The notes under the pieces are model-generated. The model saw only the letters and a list, made by a program, of their open reading frames with translations, searched no databases and had not been told where the DNA came from. The position numbers were made by a program, and so were the translations under genes. DNA of 24,864 nt from a virus: IMG/VR virus record IMGVR_UViG_3300022689_000113, positions 1 to 24,864 of that record, one strand, 5' to 3'. This document shows, one piece after another, positions 6,438-13,623 of the stretch. Every line of letters starts with the position of its first letter. Within the stretch, counting starts at the first letter, position 1.

Positions 6438-7439
6438 ATGATAAATATAGATGATATTCTAGGTGGTAGCTTACACGATGAGATCAAGGCATCTTATAAT
6501 AAAAGCAGTGGGGGCTATCTCGATAATGTGTTAAAATTCACGCCAGATAAGGATTGTATTGTGCGATTATTGCCGATGAAAGATGATATTGGCAATAGTT
6601 TATATAAGGTTTGGTATCGAGGATGGCGGTCATATTCCAAAGACTCGATGGGTAAATATGTTGAAGCAATTGAGCCAGCTAGTCGTAATGAAGAGAACCC
6701 TATTGCTGAATATTCAAAGAAGTTGACCGAAGAACTTAAACTTCGTAATTTAGATAAAACCCATCCCGATATGGTTAAGGCTCGTTCGTTATGGTCAGAT
6801 TATAAAACATTGGTTAATTGTTATGTTGTTGATGACAAGGCCAATCCCGACAATAACGGAAAGGTTATGGTTATTCAGCTTCCTAAAACTTTAGCAAGTA
6901 TTATTGAAGACCATTTGTTTGGTGATCGTGCTGTTGATTATGGTACAAAAATCTTTGATCCAACAGAAGCTGGTCATAATCTTAAAATTCGTTGTAAAAG
7001 AAAGGAAATTAGTTCAACCTCTGCATCAAAGGATATGCAAAAAATGGGTGTTGAATATACACAATCTTATTTTATGAGTCCATCACCTCTTGATGGTATT
7101 TCTGATAATAAGGAAAAAATTATCGAATTGTTAGATTCGTGCCATGATCTTAAAACATTTTTCCCAATTAAAACCACACAAGAGCGACAGGAAATGTTAG
7201 ATAAACATTTTATCTGTAGGGATGAGGGTAGTGATGTTGATGTAAATAGTATGTTAGATTCAGTTTCCGATTCTAGTGATATAGATGAAAGTGAGGAAAC
7301 TGACAATAACGAAGAACCAGAAGAAACACAGGTTGAAGTAAAAGAAGTAAAAGAAACTGTAGATAATCACAAAAAGAAAGAACCATCAGATAACAATATG
7401 TCAGATATTGATGAAATCTTAGCTGGTTTAGGTAAATAA
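6438..7439 (+). CDS. 32: Single-stranded DNA-binding protein, T4 gp32-like, no zinc site
   Basis: The 333-residue protein has the gp32 plan. The N-terminus is short. The OB-fold core opens LKFTPDKDCIVRLLPMKDD (compare T4 LKLDNAGNGQAVIRFLP). A strand reads VNCYVVDDKANPDNNGKVMV, like T4 ANILVVKDPAAPENEGKVF. The tail is long and acidic, ending SDIDEILAGLGK like T4 TDLDDLLNDL, the part that binds partner proteins. The T4 zinc ligands (H64, C77, C87, C90) are missing: the corresponding region carries no CxxC pair. A TTG at 6411 would add nine residues; I choose ATG 6438 for its codon, its AAATTATG context and the promoter at 6382. It coats ssDNA during replication and recombination and should bind the UvsX- and gp59-like proteins. 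Confidence 0.82.
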   Translation: MINIDDILGGSLHDEIKASYNKSSGGYLDNVLKFTPDKDCIVRLLPMKDDIGNSLYKVWYRGWRSYSKDSMGKYVEAIEPASRNEENPIAEYSKKLTEELKLRNLDKTHPDMVKARSLWSDYKTLVNCYVVDDKANPDNNGKVMVIQLPKTLASIIEDHLFGDRAVDYGTKIFDPTEAGHNLKIRCKRKEISSTSASKDMQKMGVEYTQSYFMSPSPLDGISDNKEKIIELLDSCHDLKTFFPIKTTQERQEMLDKHFICRDEGSDVDVNSMLDSVSDSSDIDESEETDNNEEPEETQVEVKEVKETVDNHKKKEPSDNNMSDIDEILAGLGK

Positions 7440-7441
7440 AA

Positions 7442-7957
7442 ATGAGTGATGACGTATATAAACAGTTCCTAAGAGGTATTTTACCCGAAGTTAGTCGATT
7501 GGATAAATCAGTAACTTCGGGTAATGAGAAAACTGGTTTACGGTCTAACGAGAAGTTAAATAAGTTAGCTAAAGATTATTTACATGGGGAGGAGGTTGCT
7601 GGTGGCGGGTCTATCCACCAGCAACCTAATATTACTGAGGCTCAACCATTACCTCAATTAAGTATAAGTGAATTATCACATTATGCTAAAGAAATTTCAG
7701 ACGCTGGTGAGGATATTTTACCAGAGCTTAATCGTAAACCCATTATAGGAAATCCTTCACAAGTAAAGTCACAAACTAATTATATTAGTCAGTTATCATC
7801 AACACCAATTGATGATAAACAACTAAGTTTAGATTTAAAATATATTTCGGTTGAAGATGTTTATGAAATTGTTGATAGTATAAATAAAAAACAACAATCA
7901 ATATTAAGAGAAATTAAGATTATTAAATCACTAATAGAAGCGAAAATTAATGGCTGA
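7442..7957 (+). CDS. Hypothetical protein between SSB and clamp
   Basis: A 171-residue protein that I do not recognise. The first 120 residues are low in predicted structure and rich in S, N, Q and P, with a GGGS stretch. The last 40 residues (from about 130) alternate I/L/V with K/E and look like a coiled coil. It starts two bases after the SSB stop (AAAAATG) and overlaps the clamp gene by eight bases, so it is co-expressed with both. A disordered body with a C-terminal helix fits a scaffold or adaptor, but that is a guess. Confidence 0.58.
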   Translation: MSDDVYKQFLRGILPEVSRLDKSVTSGNEKTGLRSNEKLNKLAKDYLHGEEVAGGGSIHQQPNITEAQPLPQLSISELSHYAKEISDAGEDILPELNRKPIIGNPSQVKSQTNYISQLSSTPIDDKQLSLDLKYISVEDVYEIVDSINKKQQSILREIKIIKSLIEAKING

Positions 7958-8687
7958 TTATTTTAAATTAACAGATGCTATTATTAATAATTTTATATCA
8001 CCTATAGCATATATTTCAGATAAGGTTCCTTTTCAAATTGAAAATGATACACTCAAAGCGTGTTTTTTTACAATTAATGATGACAAGCGAATTGGGGTAT
8101 CGTTTTCATCACCTATAGAAACAAATATTAAATCAGCATCTATTAATATAATGGATGCTAAGAGATTTCGGTCATTACTTAAAATGGCAACAGAATTAAA
8201 TAGTTCTGATGAATTAATCTATGACCAAAATATCCTAAAATATAGGAGCAAAAATTTCAGATTTAAGATTTATTTGGTTGATGACACTATTCTATCATCT
8301 ATGACTAAGAATATAAACACGAAAAAGTTAGATAGTAACTTGTCATTTATATTAAAGGCGGAAGATATTTCAAATCTGCTTAAAATTAAAGCATTACAGA
8401 AAGATAAGAGTGATAAAGTTTATTTTGATATATCTGGTGGTAACGTTAATGCGTGTATAACAGATAATCAGCAGCAAAATACCGATGAAATTGGTATATT
8501 TATTACAGATACAGTTGTTACAGATAATAAAATTTCATCTTTCATTATTGATGTTGATTTTATTAAAGTTTTATCTCATCATAAGGGTATTGATTTTAAA
8601 TTAACTTCAACAGATAGTTATTGTTATGCAGAAGCAACTGTTGAAGGTGTTGAACTAAAATATCTTATAGGACATTTAGTAAAATGA
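7950..8687 (+). CDS. 45: DNA polymerase sliding clamp, T4 gp45-like
   Basis: At 245 residues it is close to T4 gp45 (228). It starts ADYFKLTDAIINNFI, like T4 KLSKDTTALLKNFA. It has a matching ILKAEDISNLLKIKAL segment (T4 EIKAEDLQQLLRVSRG), followed by the strand-turn-strand pattern expected of the second clamp domain, with FIIDVDFIKVL against T4 FIINMANMKM. gp45 is a trimeric ring that tethers the polymerase. In T4 it is also the activator of late transcription with gp33 and gp55, so its presence fits the TATAAATA boxes seen here. It overlaps genes on both sides (8 and 4 bases). Clamp-loader genes are not in the window. Confidence 0.78.
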   Translation: MADYFKLTDAIINNFISPIAYISDKVPFQIENDTLKACFFTINDDKRIGVSFSSPIETNIKSASINIMDAKRFRSLLKMATELNSSDELIYDQNILKYRSKNFRFKIYLVDDTILSSMTKNINTKKLDSNLSFILKAEDISNLLKIKALQKDKSDKVYFDISGGNVNACITDNQQQNTDEIGIFITDTVVTDNKISSFIIDVDFIKVLSHHKGIDFKLTSTDSYCYAEATVEGVELKYLIGHLVK

Positions 8688-8986
8688 AAAACAATATTAG
8701 TACACAATCTTATTTAATTAAACGGCTTCGAGATAATGGATATGTTGTTTGGAAGATTATGGATGCGTATAATGAAGGGGATCATAGAAAGTTTACTATT
8801 ATGATTGAGCCTCATAATGCTTCTATATACTGTACATGTTTAGAAAATTATGAGGAGATTGGAGATGTTTGGTTTGAATTTTATGATAGTAATCAATATT
8901 GTAAAGGTAATATAAAATTAAAAACAGATTCTTTTGAGACTTTTATGCAACACCTTTATGATCGAAATATTCTAGGAACTTATTGA
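8684..8986 (+). CDS. Conserved-looking small protein after the clamp gene
   Basis: A 100-residue mixed alpha/beta protein. It opens with a helix (YLIKRLRDNGYVVWKI), continues with the strands KFTIMIEP, ASIYCTCL and VWFEFYD, and closes with a helix. The pattern resembles short hypothetical proteins I have seen in marine T4-like phages, but I cannot name the family. It overlaps the clamp gene by ATGA. Its stop codon lies in the left arm of an inverted repeat (8980-9019) that reaches into the next late-promoter box. Confidence 0.62.
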   Translation: MKNNISTQSYLIKRLRDNGYVVWKIMDAYNEGDHRKFTIMIEPHNASIYCTCLENYEEIGDVWFEFYDSNQYCKGNIKLKTDSFETFMQHLYDRNILGTY

Positions 8987-9019
8987 GTAATTTGTTGAAA
9001 TATTCCAAATACTCAATAA
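8980..9019 (+). repeat. 10-bp inverted repeat at an operon boundary
   Basis: TTATTGAGTA at 8980-8989 and TACTCAATAA at 9010-9019 are perfect complements around a 20-base AT-rich spacer. The left arm holds the stop of the preceding gene; the right arm overlaps the late-promoter box at 9015-9029. The stem is weak in G+C and has no U-tract, so termination is doubtful. A protein-binding or 3'-end-protecting role is possible. Confidence 0.4.
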
Positions 9020-9029
9020 ATAATTAAAA
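9015..9029 (+). promoter_or_regulatory. T4-type late promoter box (AATAAATAATTAAAA)
   Basis: One mismatch (first base) to the box TATAAATAATTAAAA. The final A is the A of the ATG at 9029. If transcription starts six to seven bases after the core, as in T4, the mRNA is leaderless. Confidence 0.6.
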
Positions 9030-9349
9030 TGAGCGATAAAAGAAAAGATAATGAAGATTTTGAAGAAGATGCTATAGAGAAATTGTTAAAGAAAATTGCC
9101 GAATTACCACCAGTTGAAGACCACAAAGCAAGCAAAAATCTCCATGCAGAAACTATTGCTTCGACCCTAGAACAATATATGTCCCCATTTATTGTTATAG
9201 GTTATGATATAAATGGGGATTCTATTGTTATTGATAGTTCAAAAACACAAAAGGATAATGATGCTATAATTTCAGCTATTGGGAAATATATAATGCATTT
9301 TAATAAAAATATGAATGGTTTAGGTGGCGATATTGGGGATTTAATGTAG
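9029..9349 (+). CDS. Hypothetical protein with a late promoter
   Basis: A 106-residue acidic protein. A charged N-terminal 40 residues with many D, E and K is followed by a short folded-looking part (YMSPFIVIGYDINGDSIVIDSS) and a glycine-rich end. No family is recognised. The sequence before its start is the exact late-promoter/start fusion also seen at 11401 and at 17067 on the other strand. It is therefore probably expressed late, although it sits at the end of the replication block. A phrase like FIVIGYDxNGD suggests a small virion or regulator protein, but nothing firmer can be said. Confidence 0.6.
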   Translation: MSDKRKDNEDFEEDAIEKLLKKIAELPPVEDHKASKNLHAETIASTLEQYMSPFIVIGYDINGDSIVIDSSKTQKDNDAIISAIGKYIMHFNKNMNGLGGDIGDLM

Positions 9350-9532
9350 TCAATTTATTAATATAAAAGGAACGGTGAGCTTTCTTTTAAGGTGTAATAG
9401 CAGATAATAAATATATTGAAAAATAGTGAATTTAAAAGAATTTTAAACATATGGTTGAGTTCATTGGAACGGTCGTTGAACCAAGAAAAGAATGTAATTT
9501 TATATTTTTCATGATTTCACAGAATTATAGTT

Positions 9533-10519
9533 ATGGATGGTAAAAAAATATTAATGACTGGTGGATTTGGATTTATTGGTTCAAACTTTATAAATTATCT
9601 TATTGACAATTATGATAATTTCAAGCTTCTTAATTTAGATTATAAGGGTGTTGGATCAAATATCAAAAATGTAAAGGATTGTCGTACAAAATATCAAGAA
9701 ATATATCATATTGATATTGATATTTCTTTAAATTTTGTTAAAAATAGGGAGATTGAAAAGCTACCATTTGATTATTTGTTTAATTTTGCAGCAGAGAGTC
9801 ATGTAGACAGGTCTATTTCGACACCTGAGCCATTTATATACTCAAATGTTATGGGAGTTATGCAAATGCTTGAACTATCCCGAAAAATGGGTGTAGAGAG
9901 GGTCATTCATGTTAGTACAGATGAAGTTGTGGGGTCTGTTAATAAACCAGCTAAAGAAACAGCTAAATATAATCCATCATCTATATATTCTGCAACAAAA
10001 GCATCATCTGAAATGATAGTAAATGCATATATTAAAATGTATGGGATGGATGTTGTTATAACTAGATGTGCCAATAATTATGGTAAGAATCAATATGAAG
10101 ATAAATTGATACCAAAAGTTATTACAAACGCTTTAGTGGGTGATGATATACCTGTATATGATAAGGGCGAGCAAATTAGAGAGTGGGTTCATGTTGATGA
10201 CCATGTAAAGGATATTATAACAGTCGCTAAACATGGAAAATCAGGACAAATTTACAATGTTGGTGGTGGATATCCAATGTCAAATATAGATTTAGTTAAA
10301 AAAATCTTAGATATTTTAGGTAAATCAGATGATATTATAAAATTTGTTCCAAATGCGAGACTTGGGCATGATTTTAAATATTCTATAGATATATCAAAGC
10401 TTAATAAGCTTAAAAATAAATATAATATTCCAATTATTGATAATAATGCGGATTATTTTACAGAAAAATTAAAAGAGACTATTAAATATTATGAAGAATC
10501 TTATAATAGACGGGGGTAA
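9533..10519 (+). CDS. NAD-dependent sugar-nucleotide dehydratase/epimerase (RmlB-like SDR)
   Basis: An extended short-chain dehydrogenase of 328 residues with all catalytic marks. The NAD-binding loop is TGGFGFIG (9-16). FAAESHVDRSI at 85-95 is typical of dTDP-glucose 4,6-dehydratases. STDEVVG at 128-134 keeps the Thr-Asp-Glu of the dehydratases. The YSATK motif gives Y152 and K156, and RCANNYG and REWVHVDDH follow. The likely reaction is oxidation, 4,6-dehydration and reduction of a nucleotide-linked hexose in the cytoplasm, giving a 4-keto-6-deoxy sugar. Related epimerases cannot be excluded. It could feed the glycosyltransferase at 584. There are 183 bases of poorly coding DNA before it. 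Its last 29 bases overlap the RNase H gene. Confidence 0.85.
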   Translation: MDGKKILMTGGFGFIGSNFINYLIDNYDNFKLLNLDYKGVGSNIKNVKDCRTKYQEIYHIDIDISLNFVKNREIEKLPFDYLFNFAAESHVDRSISTPEPFIYSNVMGVMQMLELSRKMGVERVIHVSTDEVVGSVNKPAKETAKYNPSSIYSATKASSEMIVNAYIKMYGMDVVITRCANNYGKNQYEDKLIPKVITNALVGDDIPVYDKGEQIREWVHVDDHVKDIITVAKHGKSGQIYNVGGGYPMSNIDLVKKILDILGKSDDIIKFVPNARLGHDFKYSIDISKLNKLKNKYNIPIIDNNADYFTEKLKETIKYYEESYNRRG

Positions 10520-11399
10520 TCTCCTACACAGAACATACCATTCGTCACAAAAGAAGAAATATATTAATAGTGATGGTGATGATTATTCGCATTTTGTAAC
10601 ATATGTTCAAAACATTAAACGATTTGTTGAAAAATTTATGCCTGACAGAACTTATGTAGCTTGGGATATTAGAAATTATAAGTTCAAGAATTTTAGACAA
10701 GATGTTGTAGAATACAAAGAAACAAGGGACAAATCTAAAAGTGCTGATATACACAAATTTGATAAATTATTGTGGTATATTAATTCCACACTAGGTTTAA
10801 CTAATATCAAGGCTGATAAATTAGAGGCTGATGATATTATCTATTATCTTTGTAAGAAATATGTAGCAGATGAAAATATTATTGTATCAACCGATAGCGA
10901 TTTTTATCAGTTATTTGATTTATTCAGTGGTTTATGTATTTATAATCCAATTAAAGACCTTGTAATTAATGAACATAATTCTATTGAATATAATGGCGGG
11001 GTATCTAATGAAAATTATGTTCTATATAAAAGTATTATGGGAGATAGTTCGGATAACATTAGAGGGATTCATGGATATGGTAAGGTGAAAAGTGGAAAAT
11101 TTGTGAGAAACTTTAGGGAAAATTATAATAGTCTTGATGTAGATGGTCAAGAAATTATAAAAAGGAATATAAAAATTATATCATTACAATATGGTTTAAA
11201 AACATATCCAGAAGAGGCTGAGTTTTACGAAAAGCAAGATATTATGATAGAACCAAACATGGAATTGTTTTTTGAAGCAATAGATAAGATTGGTATTGAC
11301 GAATATGTTGATGATTATACTGAGTGGGAGCAATTATTTAATGGGGGGACAAATTTAAAAAAAGATTTGCAATTATTAATTGAACAGATAAATAATTAA
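10491..11399 (+). CDS. rnh: RNase H / 5'-3' flap exonuclease (T4 Rnh-like, FEN family)
   Basis: This enzyme removes RNA primers and 5' flaps from lagging-strand fragments. At 302 residues it equals T4 RNase H (305). The metal-binding acids of the FEN family are all visible: D7 in LIIDGGN, D59 in VAWD, E112/D114/D115 in LEADDII, D135/D137 in VSTDSDFYQL, and D185/D188 in MGDSSDNI. The helix-three-turn-helix DNA grip follows (RGIHGYGKVKS, 191-201). The start ATG lies 29 bases inside the dehydratase gene. Its last codons (ATAAATAATTAA) double as the late promoter box for the small zinc protein that follows. Confidence 0.88.
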   Translation: MKNLIIDGGNLLHRTYHSSQKKKYINSDGDDYSHFVTYVQNIKRFVEKFMPDRTYVAWDIRNYKFKNFRQDVVEYKETRDKSKSADIHKFDKLLWYINSTLGLTNIKADKLEADDIIYYLCKKYVADENIIVSTDSDFYQLFDLFSGLCIYNPIKDLVINEHNSIEYNGGVSNENYVLYKSIMGDSSDNIRGIHGYGKVKSGKFVRNFRENYNSLDVDGQEIIKRNIKIISLQYGLKTYPEEAEFYEKQDIMIEPNMELFFEAIDKIGIDEYVDDYTEWEQLFNGGTNLKKDLQLLIEQINN

Positions 11400-11401
11400 A
11401 A
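11387..11401 (+). promoter_or_regulatory. T4-type late promoter box (GATAAATAATTAAAA)
   Basis: One mismatch at the first base. The box overlaps the last codons and stop of the RNase H gene, and its final A begins the ATG at 11401, so a leaderless transcript is expected. Confidence 0.5.
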
Positions 11402-11571
11402 TGTTAAATTTAAATAGACAGTGTAATTTTTGCGGGTCATCTGCTCAGGGTAAAAAGATGCAACCTAGAACTATTGGTAAGGAGCTTGTGACAGAGGTTC
11501 GTTATATTTGCCCAAGGTGTAATAGATATTTTGCTAAAGATATGCTTAGAGAGTCAAAAAAAAGCCCTTGA
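11401..11571 (+). CDS. Small zinc-ribbon protein (56 aa)
   Basis: The ATG at 11401 opens a 56-residue frame ending TGA at 11569-11571. It encodes two CxxC knuckles, CNFC (8-11) and CPRC (37-40), separated by 25 residues with several basic residues: a classic zinc ribbon that may bind nucleic acid or RNA polymerase. It starts two bases after the RNase H stop, directly in a late-promoter box. The TTGACA of the primase promoter overlaps its stop codon. The cysteine spacing and tight fit between neighbours make it convincing in spite of its size. Function is unknown; a transcription or DNA-binding accessory is plausible. Confidence 0.7.
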   Translation: MLNLNRQCNFCGSSAQGKKMQPRTIGKELVTEVRYICPRCNRYFAKDMLRESKKSP

Positions 11572-11596
11572 CAATTGCTTTTGTTTAGTATATTAT
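11568..11596 (+). promoter_or_regulatory. Sigma70-like promoter for the primase gene
   Basis: TTGACA at 11568-11573, 17 bases, TATTAT at 11591-11596. The predicted transcript start is about 11603, the GTG chosen as the primase start, so this mRNA too may be leaderless. TATTATTG is also one base off the Bacteroidota -7 consensus TAnnTTTG. Confidence 0.55.
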
Positions 11597-11602
11597 TGGT
11601 AT

Positions 11603-12682
11603 GTGAGTAAAGGTTTACCTGTAGATTATGTTACCCAATATATATATCAATATGTTGGTAAGGTTAAGGCCAAACGAAATGGTGTATTAAATGGGTGTTG
11701 CCCCGTTTGTATGGAAGGTTCTTCTTGGGGTAAGAAGGCTAGGTTCTATTATAATCCATCAAAAGAGGATGAAGGTAGTACCATGTCATGTTTTAATTGT
11801 GGGTATAACTCAAATTCTGCTGGTTTTATAATGAAAATGACAGGCATGACCTATGGTGAGGTTATGGAAGAATCCAAAGATTATGATATTATACCAAAAA
11901 CTATATGTAACAACCATTTTGTTAAATTGGAGCAAAAAATTGAAAAGTTAGAATCACCACTTCCTGATAATTGTATCAATCTTTTTGATAAAACACAGGT
12001 TGATTATTATTCTGACAATGAGGTTGTTAAATTGGCTTTAGATTATATTAAAACAAGAAAGCTTGATATTGCTCCAAATCGACCTAAAACATTTTATTTA
12101 TCGCTTGATGATTATATTCATAGAAATAGATTAATTATACCTTATTACGATTGTGGTAAGATTGTTTGGTATCAGAGTAGAAGATTAGTTGATGATGATA
12201 GTCAAAAATATTTAAGCAAAGTTGACTCAGAGAGAAGTTTGTTTAATTTTGACAATATAATTGAAGATATACCGTATATTTTTATATTTGAGGGTGCAAT
12301 AGATAGCATGTTTGTTAAAAATGGTACATGTTTATCAGGAATAACAGAAAGTGGTGACTTTTTTCTTACAAATAAGCAAAAATCGCAATTAAGCATGTAC
12401 CCAATGCATCAACGAATATGGATTTTAGATTCCCCATATTTGGATGAAACAGCTAAACAAAAAACTGTATCACTATACAATATGGGCGAAAAGGTTTTTC
12501 AATGGCCAAAATCTGTTGGTTCAGTATGTAAAGATTTTAATGATATTATAATGATATCATCAAAAAAAGAAATTCCCAAAGATTTTATCTTAGGGAATTT
12601 AATGAAGGAGCGTCCTGATTTTTTTAAACTGAATTCAGAAAATCTAAATAATCAATTAAGAAATTTATTTAAATCTAGATAG
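11603..12682 (+). CDS. 61: DNA primase, T4 gp61-like
   Basis: It makes RNA primers on the lagging strand in complex with the gp41 helicase. The zinc-binding domain has CPVC (33-36) and CFNC (63-66) in the same spacing context as T4 gp61 (RCPVCGDS ... IHCYNCNYH). A TOPRIM-type core follows: FQxRxL-like WYQSRRLVDDDSQKYL, then FIFEGAIDSMFVKNG with the catalytic EG/D pair, and RIWILDSPYLDE. The length from GTG 11603 is 359 residues (T4: 342). An upstream ATG at 11531 would add 24 residues that overlap the zinc-ribbon gene and the promoter, and match nothing in gp61. The GTG start fits both the alignment and the promoter. The 3' end overlaps the convergent gene by eight bases and hides its terminator on the other strand. 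Confidence 0.87.
   Translation: MSKGLPVDYVTQYIYQYVGKVKAKRNGVLNGCCPVCMEGSSWGKKARFYYNPSKEDEGSTMSCFNCGYNSNSAGFIMKMTGMTYGEVMEESKDYDIIPKTICNNHFVKLEQKIEKLESPLPDNCINLFDKTQVDYYSDNEVVKLALDYIKTRKLDIAPNRPKTFYLSLDDYIHRNRLIIPYYDCGKIVWYQSRRLVDDDSQKYLSKVDSERSLFNFDNIIEDIPYIFIFEGAIDSMFVKNGTCLSGITESGDFFLTNKQKSQLSMYPMHQRIWILDSPYLDETAKQKTVSLYNMGEKVFQWPKSVGSVCKDFNDIIMISSKKEIPKDFILGNLMKERPDFFKLNSENLNNQLRNLFKSR
12562..12600 (-). terminator. Rho-independent terminator of the minus-strand late pair, inside the primase gene
   Basis: Arms AAATTCCC (12570-12577) and GGGAATTT (12593-12600), then after one A-A mismatch an inner stem AAGAT/ATCTT around TTT. Read on the minus strand, the hairpin is followed by C and seven T (complement of 12562-12568). 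It lies 75-113 bases beyond the stop of the minus-strand gene ending at 12675. Confidence 0.6.
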
Positions 12683-13079
12683 AATCTTGTTGAAGGTGGC
12701 TCATAACATGGTTCTTATCAAACCATGCTTTAAAGAATTCACAAAATTCTTCTTCTGATAGGTCAAATTTATTTTGAACTTCGCTACATTGTGTACGAAA
12801 GCTATCGCCAAGAATTTGTTCAAGATGGGTAAATACCTTTTCTTCTAATCTATCTCCTAACCCATCACTATCAAGGTCTTCGCCGCCACCAATAATATCT
12901 TCATCACCAGAGTAATCTAAATCTCCATCAATGCGGTCGGCCTCATCTTCAGTACCATCAAAGAAATTTTCTTCTTTGATGGTATGCTTACGTTCTTTTT
13001 CGCGTAGTTCTTGTTCTTTTAACAGAACTTGCCCATACGCATTGCTAATGTTTTCTCTATCGTCGTTTGTGTATTTCAT
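12675..13079 (-). CDS. Acidic late protein (134 aa), function unknown
   Basis: Second gene of a two-gene minus-strand late operon. The first 30 residues form a charged helix (ENISNAYGQVLLKEQELREKE). An Asp/Gly/Glu-rich linker covers about 45-80, with DLDSDGLGD resembling a calcium-loop but not a proper EF hand. A compact helical C-terminus ends HLQQDSI. The N-terminal helix contains LKE at 20-22, a possible (L/I)xE prohead-protease site. The acidity and late context fit a head-core or internal head protein. I recognise no family. It probably shares the promoter at 13601-13615. Confidence 0.55.
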   Translation of the reverse strand: MKYTNDDRENISNAYGQVLLKEQELREKERKHTIKEENFFDGTEDEADRIDGDLDYSGDEDIIGGGEDLDSDGLGDRLEEKVFTHLEQILGDSFRTQCSEVQNKFDLSEEEFCEFFKAWFDKNHVMSHLQQDSI

Positions 13080-13124
13080 TTTAGTTTAATTTGTAATGTT
13101 TTTCTGCAATCTGTTTAAGTTCAT

Positions 13125-13589
13125 TTATGCTTTAAGATTTGGAAATTGTTGTACTAGTTCACGTTCTTTTTTATCATATCCACTAACATATGATTCTAAT
13201 ACTTGAGACATAGCTGCTGCTTCTTCAGCAATACGGGTAATACGTTTACCTTGCGAGCGAACAATACCACGAAATGCTGAACCTTCTCTATCAACTCTAT
13301 TGAGGAAATTATTTAGAGAGTCTTTATTATCCATATCATTGATTAAATCTGCAAAGTCGTTAAGGATTTTAATCCATTTACGAGCTTCAGCTACATTCAT
13401 TCTACCAATCTTTCTTACATCATTTGGGTTGATGTTATAATCGTCTGGATTGGTACCATCATCAAGTGTATCCTCAAAGGCGTCTTGTGATTGTTCGGGC
13501 GTATCTTCTAATGAATCGAATTCATTATCCCTTATATCTTCTTGTTCTAGAAGTTTTATAAATTGTTTTGCAATATTTTCGTGAAACAT
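13125..13589 (-). CDS. Late protein, putative internal head protein (154 aa)
   Basis: First gene of the minus-strand late pair, 18 bases downstream of a perfect TATAAATA core. The N-terminus MFHENIAKQFIKLLE is a 15-residue amphipathic helix ending LLE. An acidic, disordered stretch follows to about residue 52, then a helical body with a basic patch (RGIVRSQGKRITRIAEEAA). The start peptide matches in length and ending that of the metallopeptidase-like protein at 20178. It fits the T4 rule that head-internal proteins carry an N-terminal targeting helix cut after (L/I)xE. The fold and function are otherwise unknown. Confidence 0.58.
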   Translation of the reverse strand: MFHENIAKQFIKLLEQEDIRDNEFDSLEDTPEQSQDAFEDTLDDGTNPDDYNINPNDVRKIGRMNVAEARKWIKILNDFADLINDMDNKDSLNNFLNRVDREGSAFRGIVRSQGKRITRIAEEAAAMSQVLESYVSGYDKKERELVQQFPNLKA

Positions 13590-13600
13590 AATTTAACTAG

Positions 13601-13615
13601 TTTTAAATATTTATA
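13601..13615 (-). promoter_or_regulatory. T4-type late promoter box (minus strand)
   Basis: The minus strand reads TATAAATATTTAAAA, an exact T4 late core plus the local extension. It lies 18 bases (after the core) before the ATG at 13589. It is the mirror image of the box at 13624-13638, eight bases away. Confidence 0.7.
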
Positions 13616-13623
13616 AAAAAAGG

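Noticed and set aside
9406-9413. AATAAATA as another late promoter
   Set aside because: It lacks the ATTAAAA extension shared by the others and no start codon follows closely; likely chance in AT-rich DNA.
9451-9543. 30-residue frame MVEFIGTVVEPRKE... before the dehydratase
   Set aside because: Too short and without motif or homology; it overlaps the dehydratase start in another frame. Kept only as part of the gap finding.
11531-11602. ATG at 11531 as the start of the primase gene
   Set aside because: It would overlap the zinc-ribbon gene and the TTGACA promoter, and the 24 extra residues match nothing in gp61; GTG 11603 aligns with the gp61 N-terminus.
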